The notes beneath the pieces are model-generated. The model was given only the letters and a program-made list of their open reading frames with translations. It was not told the origin of the DNA and ran no database searches. From JBBSIG01 sp038232215 (GTDB lineage Bacteria; Actinomycetota; Thermoleophilia; Gaiellales; Gaiellaceae), in contig JBBSIG010000060.1 in the NCBI GenBank assembly GCA_038232215.1, positions 1 through 13,034 of the forward strand: a DNA stretch of 13,034 nucleotides, given 5' to 3'. This document shows positions 7,811 to 13,034 of the stretch, piece after piece. The stretch's first letter is position 1, and the number at the start of each line of letters is the position of its first letter. Both the position numbers and the translations under genes were made by a program.

Positions 7811-8691
7811 ACCCGTTCCACCGTCGTCCGTCGGAAAGGCGCGTAGAGGCCGCTCGGGCGCACGAGCAGCACGAGGATCACGAGCAGGAAGACGTACGAG
7901 TCGAGGTAGACGCGGTGGCTCGACGAGAGCACGTCGCCGAGCGCGGAGGTCGCGAAGCCGACCGAGAACGCTCCGAGCGTCGCCGTGGCGAGCCGGTCGA
8001 TGCCGCCGACGACGACGCCGATCAGGGCCGGGATGAGGATGCTGGCCCCGAAGCTCGGGCTCACGAACGGCGTCTGCACCACGACCAGCACGCTGACGCA
8101 GCCTGCCATGAGCGCGCCGAGTACGAAGGCGAGGCTGATCACGCGGTTCGTCCGGACCCCGAGCAGCCGCGCCGCCCGGAAGTCGATCGCGGCGGCACGC
8201 ATCTGCAGGCCCACGCTCGTCCGGCCGAGGAAGAGCGCGGTGCCGGCCAGCAGCGCAGCGGTGACGGCGATGCTGACGAGCGTCACCCAGCGAACGTGCA
8301 CGCCTCCCAGCTCGAACGCCCGGTTCAGCCCGGGAAGAACGCTGACGTTGTTCCCCTGCGGCCCGAACTTGAGCAGCGCGATGCTCTGCAGGAGGAAGCT
8401 GACCGCGAAGGTGGCCACGAGCATGGTCGCGGGCGCGGCGCCGCGCAGCCGCCGGAAGGCGATCCGCTCGAGGAGCAGCGCGAGCGCGACCACCGTGGCG
8501 AAGCAGACGATGATGCTCGCCCAGTCGGGCCAGCCGTTCGCCAGCATGAGCGCGTAGGCACCCGCCGTGATCAGCTCGCCGTGCGCGAAGTTGACGAGGC
8601 GCATGACCCCGAACACGAGTGCGACGCCAACTCCGACGAGCGCGTAGAGCGCGCCCAGCGCGATCGCGTCGAGGATCGTCTGCAGGTCCAT
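7807..8691 (-). CDS. livH: Branched-chain amino acid-type ABC transporter permease LivH
   Basis: 294 residues, typical of LivH. The family motif RLVNFAHGEL (31-40) follows the first membrane helices. The EAA-like ATPase-contact loop is RAAAIDFRAARLLGV (165-179), and a glycine-rich helix pair (GGIDRLATATLGAFSVG, 229-245) precedes the last helix, which ends LLVRPSGLYAPF as in most LivH proteins. The frame is open upstream to 9048, but the start is placed at ATG 8691. There MDLQTILDAI begins the family alignment and the codon shares one base with the livF stop (TGATG junction). It forms the translocation pathway with LivM. The gene order (binding protein, G, F, H, M) differs from the E. coli liv order (J, K, H, M, G, F). 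Confidence 0.94.
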   Translation of the reverse strand: MDLQTILDAIALGALYALVGVGVALVFGVMRLVNFAHGELITAGAYALMLANGWPDWASIIVCFATVVALALLLERIAFRRLRGAAPATMLVATFAVSFLLQSIALLKFGPQGNNVSVLPGLNRAFELGGVHVRWVTLVSIAVTAALLAGTALFLGRTSVGLQMRAAAIDFRAARLLGVRTNRVISLAFVLGALMAGCVSVLVVVQTPFVSPSFGASILIPALIGVVVGGIDRLATATLGAFSVGFATSALGDVLSSSHRVYLDSYVFLLVILVLLVRPSGLYAPFRRTTVERV

Positions 8692-9407
8692 CAGGCGAAG
8701 TACGCCGCGACGAGCCGCTGGGTGTCGCCGGCGTCCCGCGGTGTCAGGGTGGCCCGCAGCTCGCCGTTCGACAGGACGTACGTCCGGTCCGCGAAGGCGA
8801 CGGTCACCTGAGCCCTCTGCTCCACGAGCAGCACGGTTACGCCGCGCTCCCGGATCCGCGCGAGCGCCTCGAACACCGTCTCCACGATCGTGGGCGCGAG
8901 CCCGAGCGACGGCTCGTCGAGGAGGAGGACGTCCGGTCGTGCGAGGAGCGCGCGGGCGATCGCGAGCTGCTGCTGCTGGCCGCCCGAGAGCTCGCCGGCG
9001 ACCCGGCTCCGAGCCTCCTGCACGACGGGGAAGAGCCCGTGGATCCACTCCAGGTCCTCGTCGACCCCGTCGCGGCTGCGCCGCCCGACGAGCCCGAGCC
9101 GGAGGTTCTCCTCGACGCTGAGGCTCGCGAAGACGTGGCGCCCCTCGGGGACGAGCGCGACGCCCGAGCGCGAGATCGCGTCGGTGTCCCGCCCCCGGAT
9201 CGACCGGCCGGCCAGGCGGATGTCGCCCTGCCGGGGCGAGACCGCGCCCATGATCGCGAGCAGAGTCGTGGACTTCCCGGCCCCGTTCGGCCCGATCAGG
9301 CCCACCACCACGCCGCGCCGAACCTCGAGGCTGAGCCCGCGGACGGCGGGAACCGCCCCGTAGCGCACCTCGAGCTCGTGCAGCTCGATCATCGCGCTCT
9401 CAGGCAT
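8691..9407 (-). CDS. livF: Branched-chain amino acid-type ABC transporter ATP-binding protein LivF
   Basis: 238 residues, a complete ABC ATPase. The Walker A motif GPNGAGKS is at 39-46, the ABC signature LSGGQ at 140-144 and Walker B VLLLDEP at 160-166. LivF-specific features are PEGRHVFASLSVEENL (87-102) and LLVEQ (193-197), where Gln replaces the usual switch His as in most LivF proteins. The ATG at 9407 overlaps the livG stop by 8 nt and has GAGG 6 nt upstream. A second ATG at 9392 (beginning MIELHELEV) is equally compatible with the family N-terminus, so the start could be five codons later. It is expected to pair with LivG as the motor under LivH/LivM. Confidence 0.93.
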   Translation of the reverse strand: MPESAMIELHELEVRYGAVPAVRGLSLEVRRGVVVGLIGPNGAGKSTTLLAIMGAVSPRQGDIRLAGRSIRGRDTDAISRSGVALVPEGRHVFASLSVEENLRLGLVGRRSRDGVDEDLEWIHGLFPVVQEARSRVAGELSGGQQQQLAIARALLARPDVLLLDEPSLGLAPTIVETVFEALARIRERGVTVLLVEQRAQVTVAFADRTYVLSNGELRATLTPRDAGDTQRLVAAYFA

Positions 9408-10098
9408 GCGCCGCCTCGGTGGTGGCCGCGCTCCCGCCGAGGTAGGCGTTCGTCACGTCGAGGTTGCGCCGGATCTCCTCGGGGGAGCCTTCCGCCAGCG
9501 TCCGACCCTGGTCGAGCACGTGGATCCGGTGGCACACCTCCATGATCAGGGGCATGTTGTGGTCGATCAGGAGCACCCCCGCTCCGAAGCGCTCGCCCAC
9601 GTTCCGGACGACGGCGGCGAAGTCCGGTACCTCTGCCTCGAGCAGGCCGGCCGCCGGCTCGTCCAGCAGGAGGAAGCGGGGGTGCGTCGCGAGCGCGCGC
9701 GCGACGCCGAGCTTGCGCTCGTCGCCGTGGGGCAACACGCCCGCGGGAGCGTCGGCCCGATCCTCGAGGCCGAGCATCCCGAGGAGATCTCCGGCCCGGC
9801 GGCGGGCCTCGCCGGACCTCGCTCCGGAGCCGAGGGCGGCGACCTCGACGTTCTCGCGCACGGTCAGTCCCCGAAGCAGGTGCCCGTGCTGGAAGGTCCG
9901 GGCGAGGCCGGCCCGGCCCCGTCGGTAGGGGCGCCAGCGCGTGATGTCGGCACCCCCGAGCGAGACGGAGCCCGCGGTCGGGAAGGCGAAGCCCGTCACC
10001 ACGTTCACGAGCGTCGTCTTCCCGGCTCCGTTCGGGCCGATCAGGCCCACGACCTCCTCGGGACGGAGCTCCAGCGTGACGTCCTGGAGCGCGTGCAC
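9400..10098 (-). CDS. livG: Branched-chain amino acid-type ABC transporter ATP-binding protein LivG (5' end uncertain)
   Basis: With the only canonical start, GTG 10098, this gives 232 residues: Walker A GPNGAGKT at 21-28, the LivG-type ARTFQ Q-loop region (66-70), signature region LPHGDERKLGVARAL (122-136; LSYGQQ-like in most homologues), Walker B FLLLDE (142-147) and the switch H180 in LLIDH. Codons just upstream in the same frame read LRATGVSRSFAGV, which is the normal first strand and aromatic A-loop of a LivG protein, so the real protein must begin earlier. Yet the frame contains no ATG, GTG or TTG between 10098 and the TAG of the upstream gene at 10194-10192. ATT at 10188 would give 262 residues. 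Alternatively, GTG 10153 would serve if one base were missing in the hairpin at 10123-10151. The family call is firm, the start is not. Confidence 0.9.
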   Translation of the reverse strand: MHALQDVTLELRPEEVVGLIGPNGAGKTTLVNVVTGFAFPTAGSVSLGGADITRWRPYRRGRAGLARTFQHGHLLRGLTVRENVEVAALGSGARSGEARRRAGDLLGMLGLEDRADAPAGVLPHGDERKLGVARALATHPRFLLLDEPAAGLLEAEVPDFAAVVRNVGERFGAGVLLIDHNMPLIMEVCHRIHVLDQGRTLAEGSPEEIRRNLDVTNAYLGGSAATTEAAHA

Positions 10099-10122
10099 CC
10101 CCGCGAACGAGCGCGAGACGCC

Positions 10123-10151
10123 GGTCGCCCGGAGTGAGTCTCCGGGCGACC
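10123..10151 (-). repeat. Perfect 12-bp stem, 5-nt loop hairpin between the binding-protein gene and livG
   Basis: GGTCGCCCGGAG (10123-10134) and its exact reverse complement CTCCGGGCGACC (10140-10151) flank a 5-nt loop. No T-run follows on the minus strand, so it is not a standard intrinsic terminator. It sits 41 nt after the binding-protein stop and just before the conserved LivG coding segment. Stable stem-loops at this position are known in other binding-protein-dependent transporter operons (for example malE-malF). There they stabilise the upstream message or reduce downstream expression, so that binding protein is made in excess. That role is inferred here from position. Confidence 0.7.
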
Positions 10152-10186
10152 ACTTGCGGTGTGACGCTAGACGACCGGCCGCGTCA

Positions 10187-10200
10187 ATCGGCTAGCCGAT
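10187..10200. repeat. 14-bp perfect palindrome over the binding-protein stop codon
   Basis: ATCGGCTAGCCGAT reads identically on both strands and includes the TAG stop (10194-10192, minus strand). In RNA it could form a 5-bp stem with a CUAG loop, 35 nt ahead of the stronger hairpin at 10123-10151. Its function is unknown; it also covers two bases of the possible ATT start of livG. Confidence 0.5.
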
Positions 10201-11397
10201 CTCCTGCGGCGTACGCGCCCGGACGACGCCCACGATCTCGGCCTTCTTGCCGTTGATCTTGACGACGCGGTACGTCCGCCCGAAGACGGTGTGGTAGCGC
10301 GACGAGAAGCTGACCGGCCCGAAGGGGGTGCTGAAGTCGCGCAGGCCCTCGAGTGCCTTCGCCAGCTTGGCGCCGTCGGTGGAGCGCGTCTTCCTGATCG
10401 CGTAGGCGATCGCGTCGACCGCCTCCGCCCCCGTGAGGAAACCGCCCGTCGTCGGGGCCTGGCCACGCGCCTTCATCTGCGCGATCAGGGTCCGGACGGC
10501 CTTGCTGGGGTCGTCGCCGAAGACCGAAGCGAACGTGGTGACGTAGAAGTTCGTGATCTTCGGGCTCGTCCAGAACGTCCCGTCCGCGGACCAGGGCGAG
10601 ATGATCGGCGTCGAATTGCCGAGGCTGCGCAGGCCGGAGACGAAGGTCGGCAGGTCGGCCTGCGTGACCGTGCAGATCGCGATCGCCTGCGTCTTCTTCG
10701 CGTTCACCCGGCTGACGACGTTGCCGATCGTCTTGTCGCCCTGCTTGAAGCTCTCCTGCGTCGTGATCTTCCCGCCCAGCTTGGTGAAGCGCTTCGTGAA
10801 CGCCGAGCAGACGTTCTGCGTGTAGACGAGCAGCTTGTCGGTGACGACGGTCGCCCGCCGCCAGCCGCGCCTGATCGCGAGCTGCGCGAGCGCCGCTCCC
10901 TCGTCCTGAGCCACGTTTCCGAAGCTGAAGGCGAGCTTGCCCTTCGAGCCGAAGCGCTTCGGGCTCATCTGATCCGTGCCGATACAGGGCGCGACCGTCA
11001 GCTTGTTCTGGTTCAGGAACTCCTGGACCGCCGGCGTCGCGTAGTCGACGTCGCACGTGACCCAGCCGATGTCGATGCCCTTGCCGAGGAGATCCGCGGC
11101 GCTCGACTTCGTCTTCGCGGGATCGAGGGTCGTGTTCTGGACCTTGAAGACGAGCTTTCGCCCGAGCACGCCGCCGCGAGCATTGATCTTCGCCGCCTCG
11201 ATCTGCGCTGCGGTCAGGGCCGGGTTGTTGAAGAACTTCATGAAGTTGGACTGGTCGATGGCGGCCCCGATGACGATCGGCTCCGCGGCGCGACCGGCAC
11301 CCGAGCCCGCGGTCGTCGCACCCGCGAACACGGCGATCGCGACCGTCAGCGCCGCCAGCAGGCCACCGACCGCGATCCACTTCCTCGTGTGTCTCAT
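10192..11397 (-). CDS. Branched-chain amino acid-type ABC transporter substrate-binding protein
   Basis: 401 residues, first gene of the operon. Residues 1-38 are an export signal: basic MRHTRK, a hydrophobic run (about 8-28) and an AAE junction near 37-39. Mature sequence begins EPIVIGAAID, typical of the LivJ-like periplasmic-binding-protein family (Peripla_BP_6). INARGGVLGRKL (71-82) is the standard helix-2 region, and GFLTGAEAVDAIAYAIRK (319-336) is the conserved late helix. There is no lipobox cysteine, which is unusual for a binding protein of a Gram-positive actinobacterium. Four cysteines (115, 138, 197, 242) could form disulfides outside the cell. ATG 11397 is preferred to the upstream open frame (to 11472) because it precedes the signal peptide and has GGAGGGAG 7-10 nt upstream. 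The ligand cannot be read from sequence; an amino acid, amide or short peptide is plausible. Confidence 0.92.
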   Translation of the reverse strand: MRHTRKWIAVGGLLAALTVAIAVFAGATTAGSGAGRAAEPIVIGAAIDQSNFMKFFNNPALTAAQIEAAKINARGGVLGRKLVFKVQNTTLDPAKTKSSAADLLGKGIDIGWVTCDVDYATPAVQEFLNQNKLTVAPCIGTDQMSPKRFGSKGKLAFSFGNVAQDEGAALAQLAIRRGWRRATVVTDKLLVYTQNVCSAFTKRFTKLGGKITTQESFKQGDKTIGNVVSRVNAKKTQAIAICTVTQADLPTFVSGLRSLGNSTPIISPWSADGTFWTSPKITNFYVTTFASVFGDDPSKAVRTLIAQMKARGQAPTTGGFLTGAEAVDAIAYAIRKTRSTDGAKLAKALEGLRDFSTPFGPVSFSSRYHTVFGRTYRVVKINGKKAEIVGVVRARTPQEIG

Positions 11398-11437
11398 CTG
11401 AATGCTCCCTCCGTTCGAGATCCTCGACCCGACGCCG

Positions 11438-11466
11438 ACTTTGACCGAGTTTTGATCAAGTGTCAA
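11438..11466 (-). promoter_or_regulatory. Promoter of the transporter operon
   Basis: On the minus strand a perfect -35 box TTGACA (11466-11461) is followed after 17 nt by CAAAGT (11443-11438), a weak -10 box with 3 of 6 consensus bases. Transcription would begin near 11430, leaving a leader of about 33 nt with the GGAGGGAG ribosome binding site. The weak -10 fits a regulated promoter. Confidence 0.5.
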
Positions 11467-11470
11467 ACTC
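11440..11470. promoter_or_regulatory. Divergent control region with overlapping inverted repeats (candidate GntR operator)
   Basis: Three inverted repeats are nested here: TTTGAC (11440-11445) with GTCAAA (11462-11467), GAGTTT (11447-11452) with AAACTC (11465-11470), and the palindrome TTGATCAA (11452-11459). A plus-strand promoter for the regulator can be drawn as TTGACC (11441-11446), 17 nt, CAAACT (11464-11469). It mirrors the operon promoter so that each -35 overlaps the other's -10. A repressor bound to the central TTGATCAA would block both. FCD-type GntR proteins bind short palindromes of this general size, but the operator assignment is inference. Confidence 0.45.
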
Positions 11471-12189
11471 ACCTTCCCGAGCGGAGGTGGACCCCGATCG
11501 CAGCATCAGCTCAGCTTCGCCACCGGCACCCGCGCACGCTGGCAGAGCGGGCGGTCTCCGAGCTGCAGGAGGCGATCCTCAGCGGCCAGCTCAAGCCCGG
11601 GACGCCGCTGCGGCTCGAGAAGCTCGCGCGCTCGCTGGACATGAGCCCGATGCCGGTGCGCGAGGCGCTCCGCGAGCTCCAGAGCCTCGGCCTCGTCGAG
11701 CACATCCCGCATCGCGGCGCCCGCGTCGCTCCGCTCTCGATCGACGACCTGCGGGACACCTACGAGTCGCGGCTGGCACTCGAGGGCCTCGCGATTCGCC
11801 GCGCCGCGGAGCGCTTCTCCCCGGAGGACGCCCGCGTGGCGGCCGGTCGGCTCCGCGAGCACGTGCGAGCCTACCGCTCCGGCGACCTCCGTCACGGACG
11901 CGCGGCTCACGCGGACTTCCACCTGGGTCTCTACGCGGCCTCGCGCTCGCAGTGGCTCCCGCGCCTGATCCGCCCGCTGTGGGAGAACAGCGAGCGGTAC
12001 CGGATCGCCTCGCTCGCCTCCCGGGGCTCGCTCAAGCGGCGCCGGCGCGAGCATCAGCGCATCCTCGATGCCTGCGTCGCCCGCGACCCCGACGCAGCCG
12101 AAGAGGCCCTTCGCGCGCACCTCGTGCTGACGGCGAGCCTCGTCTCGCGCCGGATGGGCGAGCCGCCCCTCTTCTCGCCCAGCGAGTAG
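11452..12189 (+). CDS. GntR family (FadR/FCD subfamily) transcriptional regulator (5' end uncertain)
   Basis: From TTG 11452 the protein has 245 residues. A winged helix-turn-helix spans about 30-97: LAERAVSELQEAILSGQLKPG, then LEKLARSLDMSPMPVREALREL and the wing LVEHIPHRGARV. The C-terminal FCD ligand-binding domain follows, with DLRDTYESRLALEGLA (99-114), the metal-site-like HADFHLGL (153-160), EHQRILDA (200-207) and RAHLV (221-225). Such regulators usually sense a small organic acid and repress the adjacent catabolic operon; the divergent position fits this. The start is doubtful. The helix-turn-helix frame has no ATG/GTG/TTG between 11452 and an ATG inside the recognition region (11641), and TTG 11452 lies within the predicted promoter. 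A good GCGGAGG (11481-11487) is followed 9 nt later by in-frame ATC 11497. GTG 11460 and GTG 11487 are in another frame and would need one extra or skipped base. Confidence 0.88.
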   Translation: MIKCQTHLPERRWTPIAASAQLRHRHPRTLAERAVSELQEAILSGQLKPGTPLRLEKLARSLDMSPMPVREALRELQSLGLVEHIPHRGARVAPLSIDDLRDTYESRLALEGLAIRRAAERFSPEDARVAAGRLREHVRAYRSGDLRHGRAAHADFHLGLYAASRSQWLPRLIRPLWENSERYRIASLASRGSLKRRRREHQRILDACVARDPDAAEEALRAHLVLTASLVSRRMGEPPLFSPSE

Positions 12190-12212
12190 CGCGGCGGCTC
12201 GCCGAGGCGATG

Positions 12213-12233
12213 TGGATCGTCTGTCACGATCCA
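12213..12233 (+). terminator. Hairpin after the GntR gene, possible terminator
   Basis: TGGATCGT (12213-12220) and ACGATCCA (12226-12233) are perfect complements around a 5-nt loop, 23 nt after the GntR stop. There is no T-run, so termination strength is doubtful, though T-less hairpins are common at gene ends in high-GC actinobacteria. Confidence 0.4.
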
Positions 12234-12245
12234 AGGCGCCGCGGC

Positions 12246-12260
12246 CCTGTGGACAACAGG
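12246..12260. repeat. Short inverted repeat around the DnaA-box-like site
   Basis: CCTGT (12246-12250), loop GGACA, ACAGG (12256-12260). This 5-bp stem overlaps the TGTGGACAA motif and is short enough that it may be coincidental. Confidence 0.3.
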
Positions 12261-12311
12261 CGGCCGGCCGCCGGCAACCTGCTCCCGTCCGGAGCTCGAG
12301 CCCAACGCGCC

Positions 12312-12360
12312 CTGTGGAACGTCTGTGACGGTGTCTGACCCCGTGACGAATCGTCCACAG
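12312..12360. repeat. Large imperfect hairpin in the convergent spacer, possible bidirectional terminator
   Basis: Two 20-nt arms (12312-12331 and about 12341-12360) can pair at about 14 of 20 positions: CTGTGGA with TCCACAG at the base, and CGTGAC-type pairing near a short loop around TGTCTGAC. Lying 27 nt beyond the stop of the LeuA-family gene, it could end transcription from both converging genes. There is no T-run on either strand. Confidence 0.4.
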
Positions 12361-12386
12361 CCGGCGCCTCGCCGCCGCTCGCTCGA

Positions 12387-13034
12387 TCAGCGCTTGCCGA
12401 CGAGCTCGAGGAACTCCTCGTCGGTCACGAGCCCGCGCTTGCGCGCCCCGCGCGCCTTGACGGTCGAGAGCAGCTCGCGCTGCCGCTCCTCGGACAGGTC
12501 GAGTCCGAGCTCCTCGGCCTTGATCCTGATCGAGTCGAGGCCGCTCTTCTTACCGAGCACGATCCCGCGCTCGGCGCCGACGAGCTCGGACGAGTACGGC
12601 TCGATCGCGGACGGGTCGTGGAACTGCGCCGCGACGGCACCGCTCTCGCGCCGGAAGAGCGTCTCTCCCGTCACCGGCTTCCAGGGCTCGAGCTGGTAGC
12701 CGGAGAGCTGACGCACGCGCTCTGACACCTCCCGGACACGCTCCAGCCGCAGATTGGTGTGCACGCCGTAGAGCGCGCGGAGAGCGAGCGCCACCTCGCC
12801 GAGGTTGGCGTTCCCCGCTCGCTCGCCCATGCCGTTGATGGTGCCCTGCACCCAACGCGCCCCAGCCCGCACGGCGGCGACGGCGGCCGCGGTTGCGAGG
12901 CCGAAGTCGTTGTGGCCGTGGAAGTGCACCGGGACATCGGGGCCGACGAGGTCGCAGGTCCGTCCGACGAGGTCGGCCACCGCCTCGGGCGAGGCGATCC
13001 CGAGCGTGTCGACGACCACGACCTCCTGCGCACC
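12387..13034 (-). CDS. LeuA/homocitrate synthase family acyltransferase, partial (N-terminus outside window)
   Basis: 215 C-terminal residues are visible; the frame is open to the window edge, so the start is not here. Members condense acetyl-CoA with a 2-oxo acid in a metal-dependent TIM barrel. Seen in order (visible numbering): VDTLGIASPE (8-17), the metal-binding HFHGHND (37-43; ligands H39/H41) and the signature GTINGMGERAGNANLGEV (64-81) with ligand N76. A post-barrel region has RESGAVAAQFHDP (129-141) and IVLGKKSG (158-165). Most LeuA/homocitrate synthases have HESG and GKHSG at these last two places; here Arg and Lys replace His. The protein ends soon after, so the LeuA allosteric leucine-binding domain is absent and classical 2-isopropylmalate synthase is less likely than a homocitrate- or citramalate-synthase-like role. 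Family firm, substrate unknown. Confidence 0.88.
   Translation of the reverse strand, partial: GAQEVVVVDTLGIASPEAVADLVGRTCDLVGPDVPVHFHGHNDFGLATAAAVAAVRAGARWVQGTINGMGERAGNANLGEVALALRALYGVHTNLRLERVREVSERVRQLSGYQLEPWKPVTGETLFRRESGAVAAQFHDPSAIEPYSSELVGAERGIVLGKKSGLDSIRIKAEELGLDLSEERQRELLSTVKARGARKRGLVTDEEFLELVGKR

Larger units (their letters stand above)
12190..12386. other. Non-coding convergent spacer with hairpins and DnaA-box-like motifs
   Basis: This 197-bp gap separates two converging genes and holds no convincing gene. It carries four copies of TGTGGA: plus strand at 12211, 12248 and 12313, and minus strand at 12359-12354. The copy at 12248-12256 is TGTGGACAA, the exact complement of the actinobacterial DnaA box TTGTCCACA; 12351-12359 (TCGTCCACA) differs at one base. 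Two 19-nt stretches (12212-12230 and 12314-12332) match at 16 positions. The two ends of the spacer are loosely inverted copies (GCGGCGGC..GAGGCG..TGTGGA on each side), which suggests a small miniature-element or extended cruciform structure. Which of these readings is right cannot be settled from one copy. Confidence 0.55.

Noticed and set aside
8692..9048. N-terminal extension of LivH
   Set aside because: It overlaps livF and has low-complexity content; ATG 8691 begins the family alignment.
10291..11451. Upstream extension of the GntR frame across the binding-protein gene
   Set aside because: The open frame runs antisense to a confident gene and has no homology-like content until the helix-turn-helix; it is only the absence of a stop codon.
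12190..12386. Chromosomal origin of replication
   Set aside because: Despite DnaA-box-like motifs there is no AT-rich stretch, no dnaA, dnaN, rpmH or parAB neighbour, and the spacer is only 197 bp between metabolic genes.

Overview
The window is a high-GC bacterial chromosomal segment of about 13 kb with G/C at nearly every third codon position, many GTG starts and tightly overlapping genes. Gene content and the style of the XdhC and GntR/FCD proteins suggest an actinobacterium, possibly of the Thermoleophilia/Gaiellales type. That placement is inference, because no marker gene (rRNA, ribosomal protein) is present. I see no tRNA, rRNA, CRISPR array, transposase or phage gene, and no gene-free stretch longer than 300 bases.

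Layout. (1) 57-2334, plus strand: an XdhC/CoxI molybdenum-hydroxylase maturation factor and an M29 aminopeptidase, 4 nt apart. (2) 2348-11397, minus strand: one nine-gene operon, read right to left. It encodes a branched-chain-amino-acid-type substrate-binding protein, two ABC ATPases (LivG, LivF), two permeases (LivH, LivM), an M32 carboxypeptidase, two tandem ketopantoate-reductase-like dehydrogenases, and an M24 creatinase/aminopeptidase-P-fold protein. After the first intergenic gap the genes overlap or lie within 4 nt of each other, so they are almost certainly co-transcribed and translationally coupled. (3) 11398-11470: a compact divergent control region. (4) 11452-12189, plus strand: a GntR/FCD repressor, the likely local regulator. 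(5) 12190-12386: a 197-bp non-coding spacer with hairpins and four TGTGGA motifs, one of them an exact match to the actinobacterial DnaA box. (6) 12387-13034, minus strand: the 3' part of a LeuA/homocitrate-synthase-family gene that runs off the window.

How the parts may work together (inference). A HAAT-type importer brings in an amino-acid-like or small-peptide-like compound under control of the divergent GntR/FCD protein. Inside the cell, the M32 carboxypeptidase and possibly the convergent M29 aminopeptidase trim it. The M24-fold protein, which lacks most of the usual metal ligands, may hydrolyse an amide or amidine bond, and the two NADPH-type dehydrogenases may reduce a 2-oxo-acid or imine product. 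This combination is not a pathway I recognise and is the best candidate here for an undescribed catabolic system.

Two genes, livG and the GntR regulator, have no ATG/GTG/TTG at the expected place in the frame that encodes their conserved N-termini. This means non-canonical starts, upstream starts or small indels; each entry says which coordinates are uncertain.
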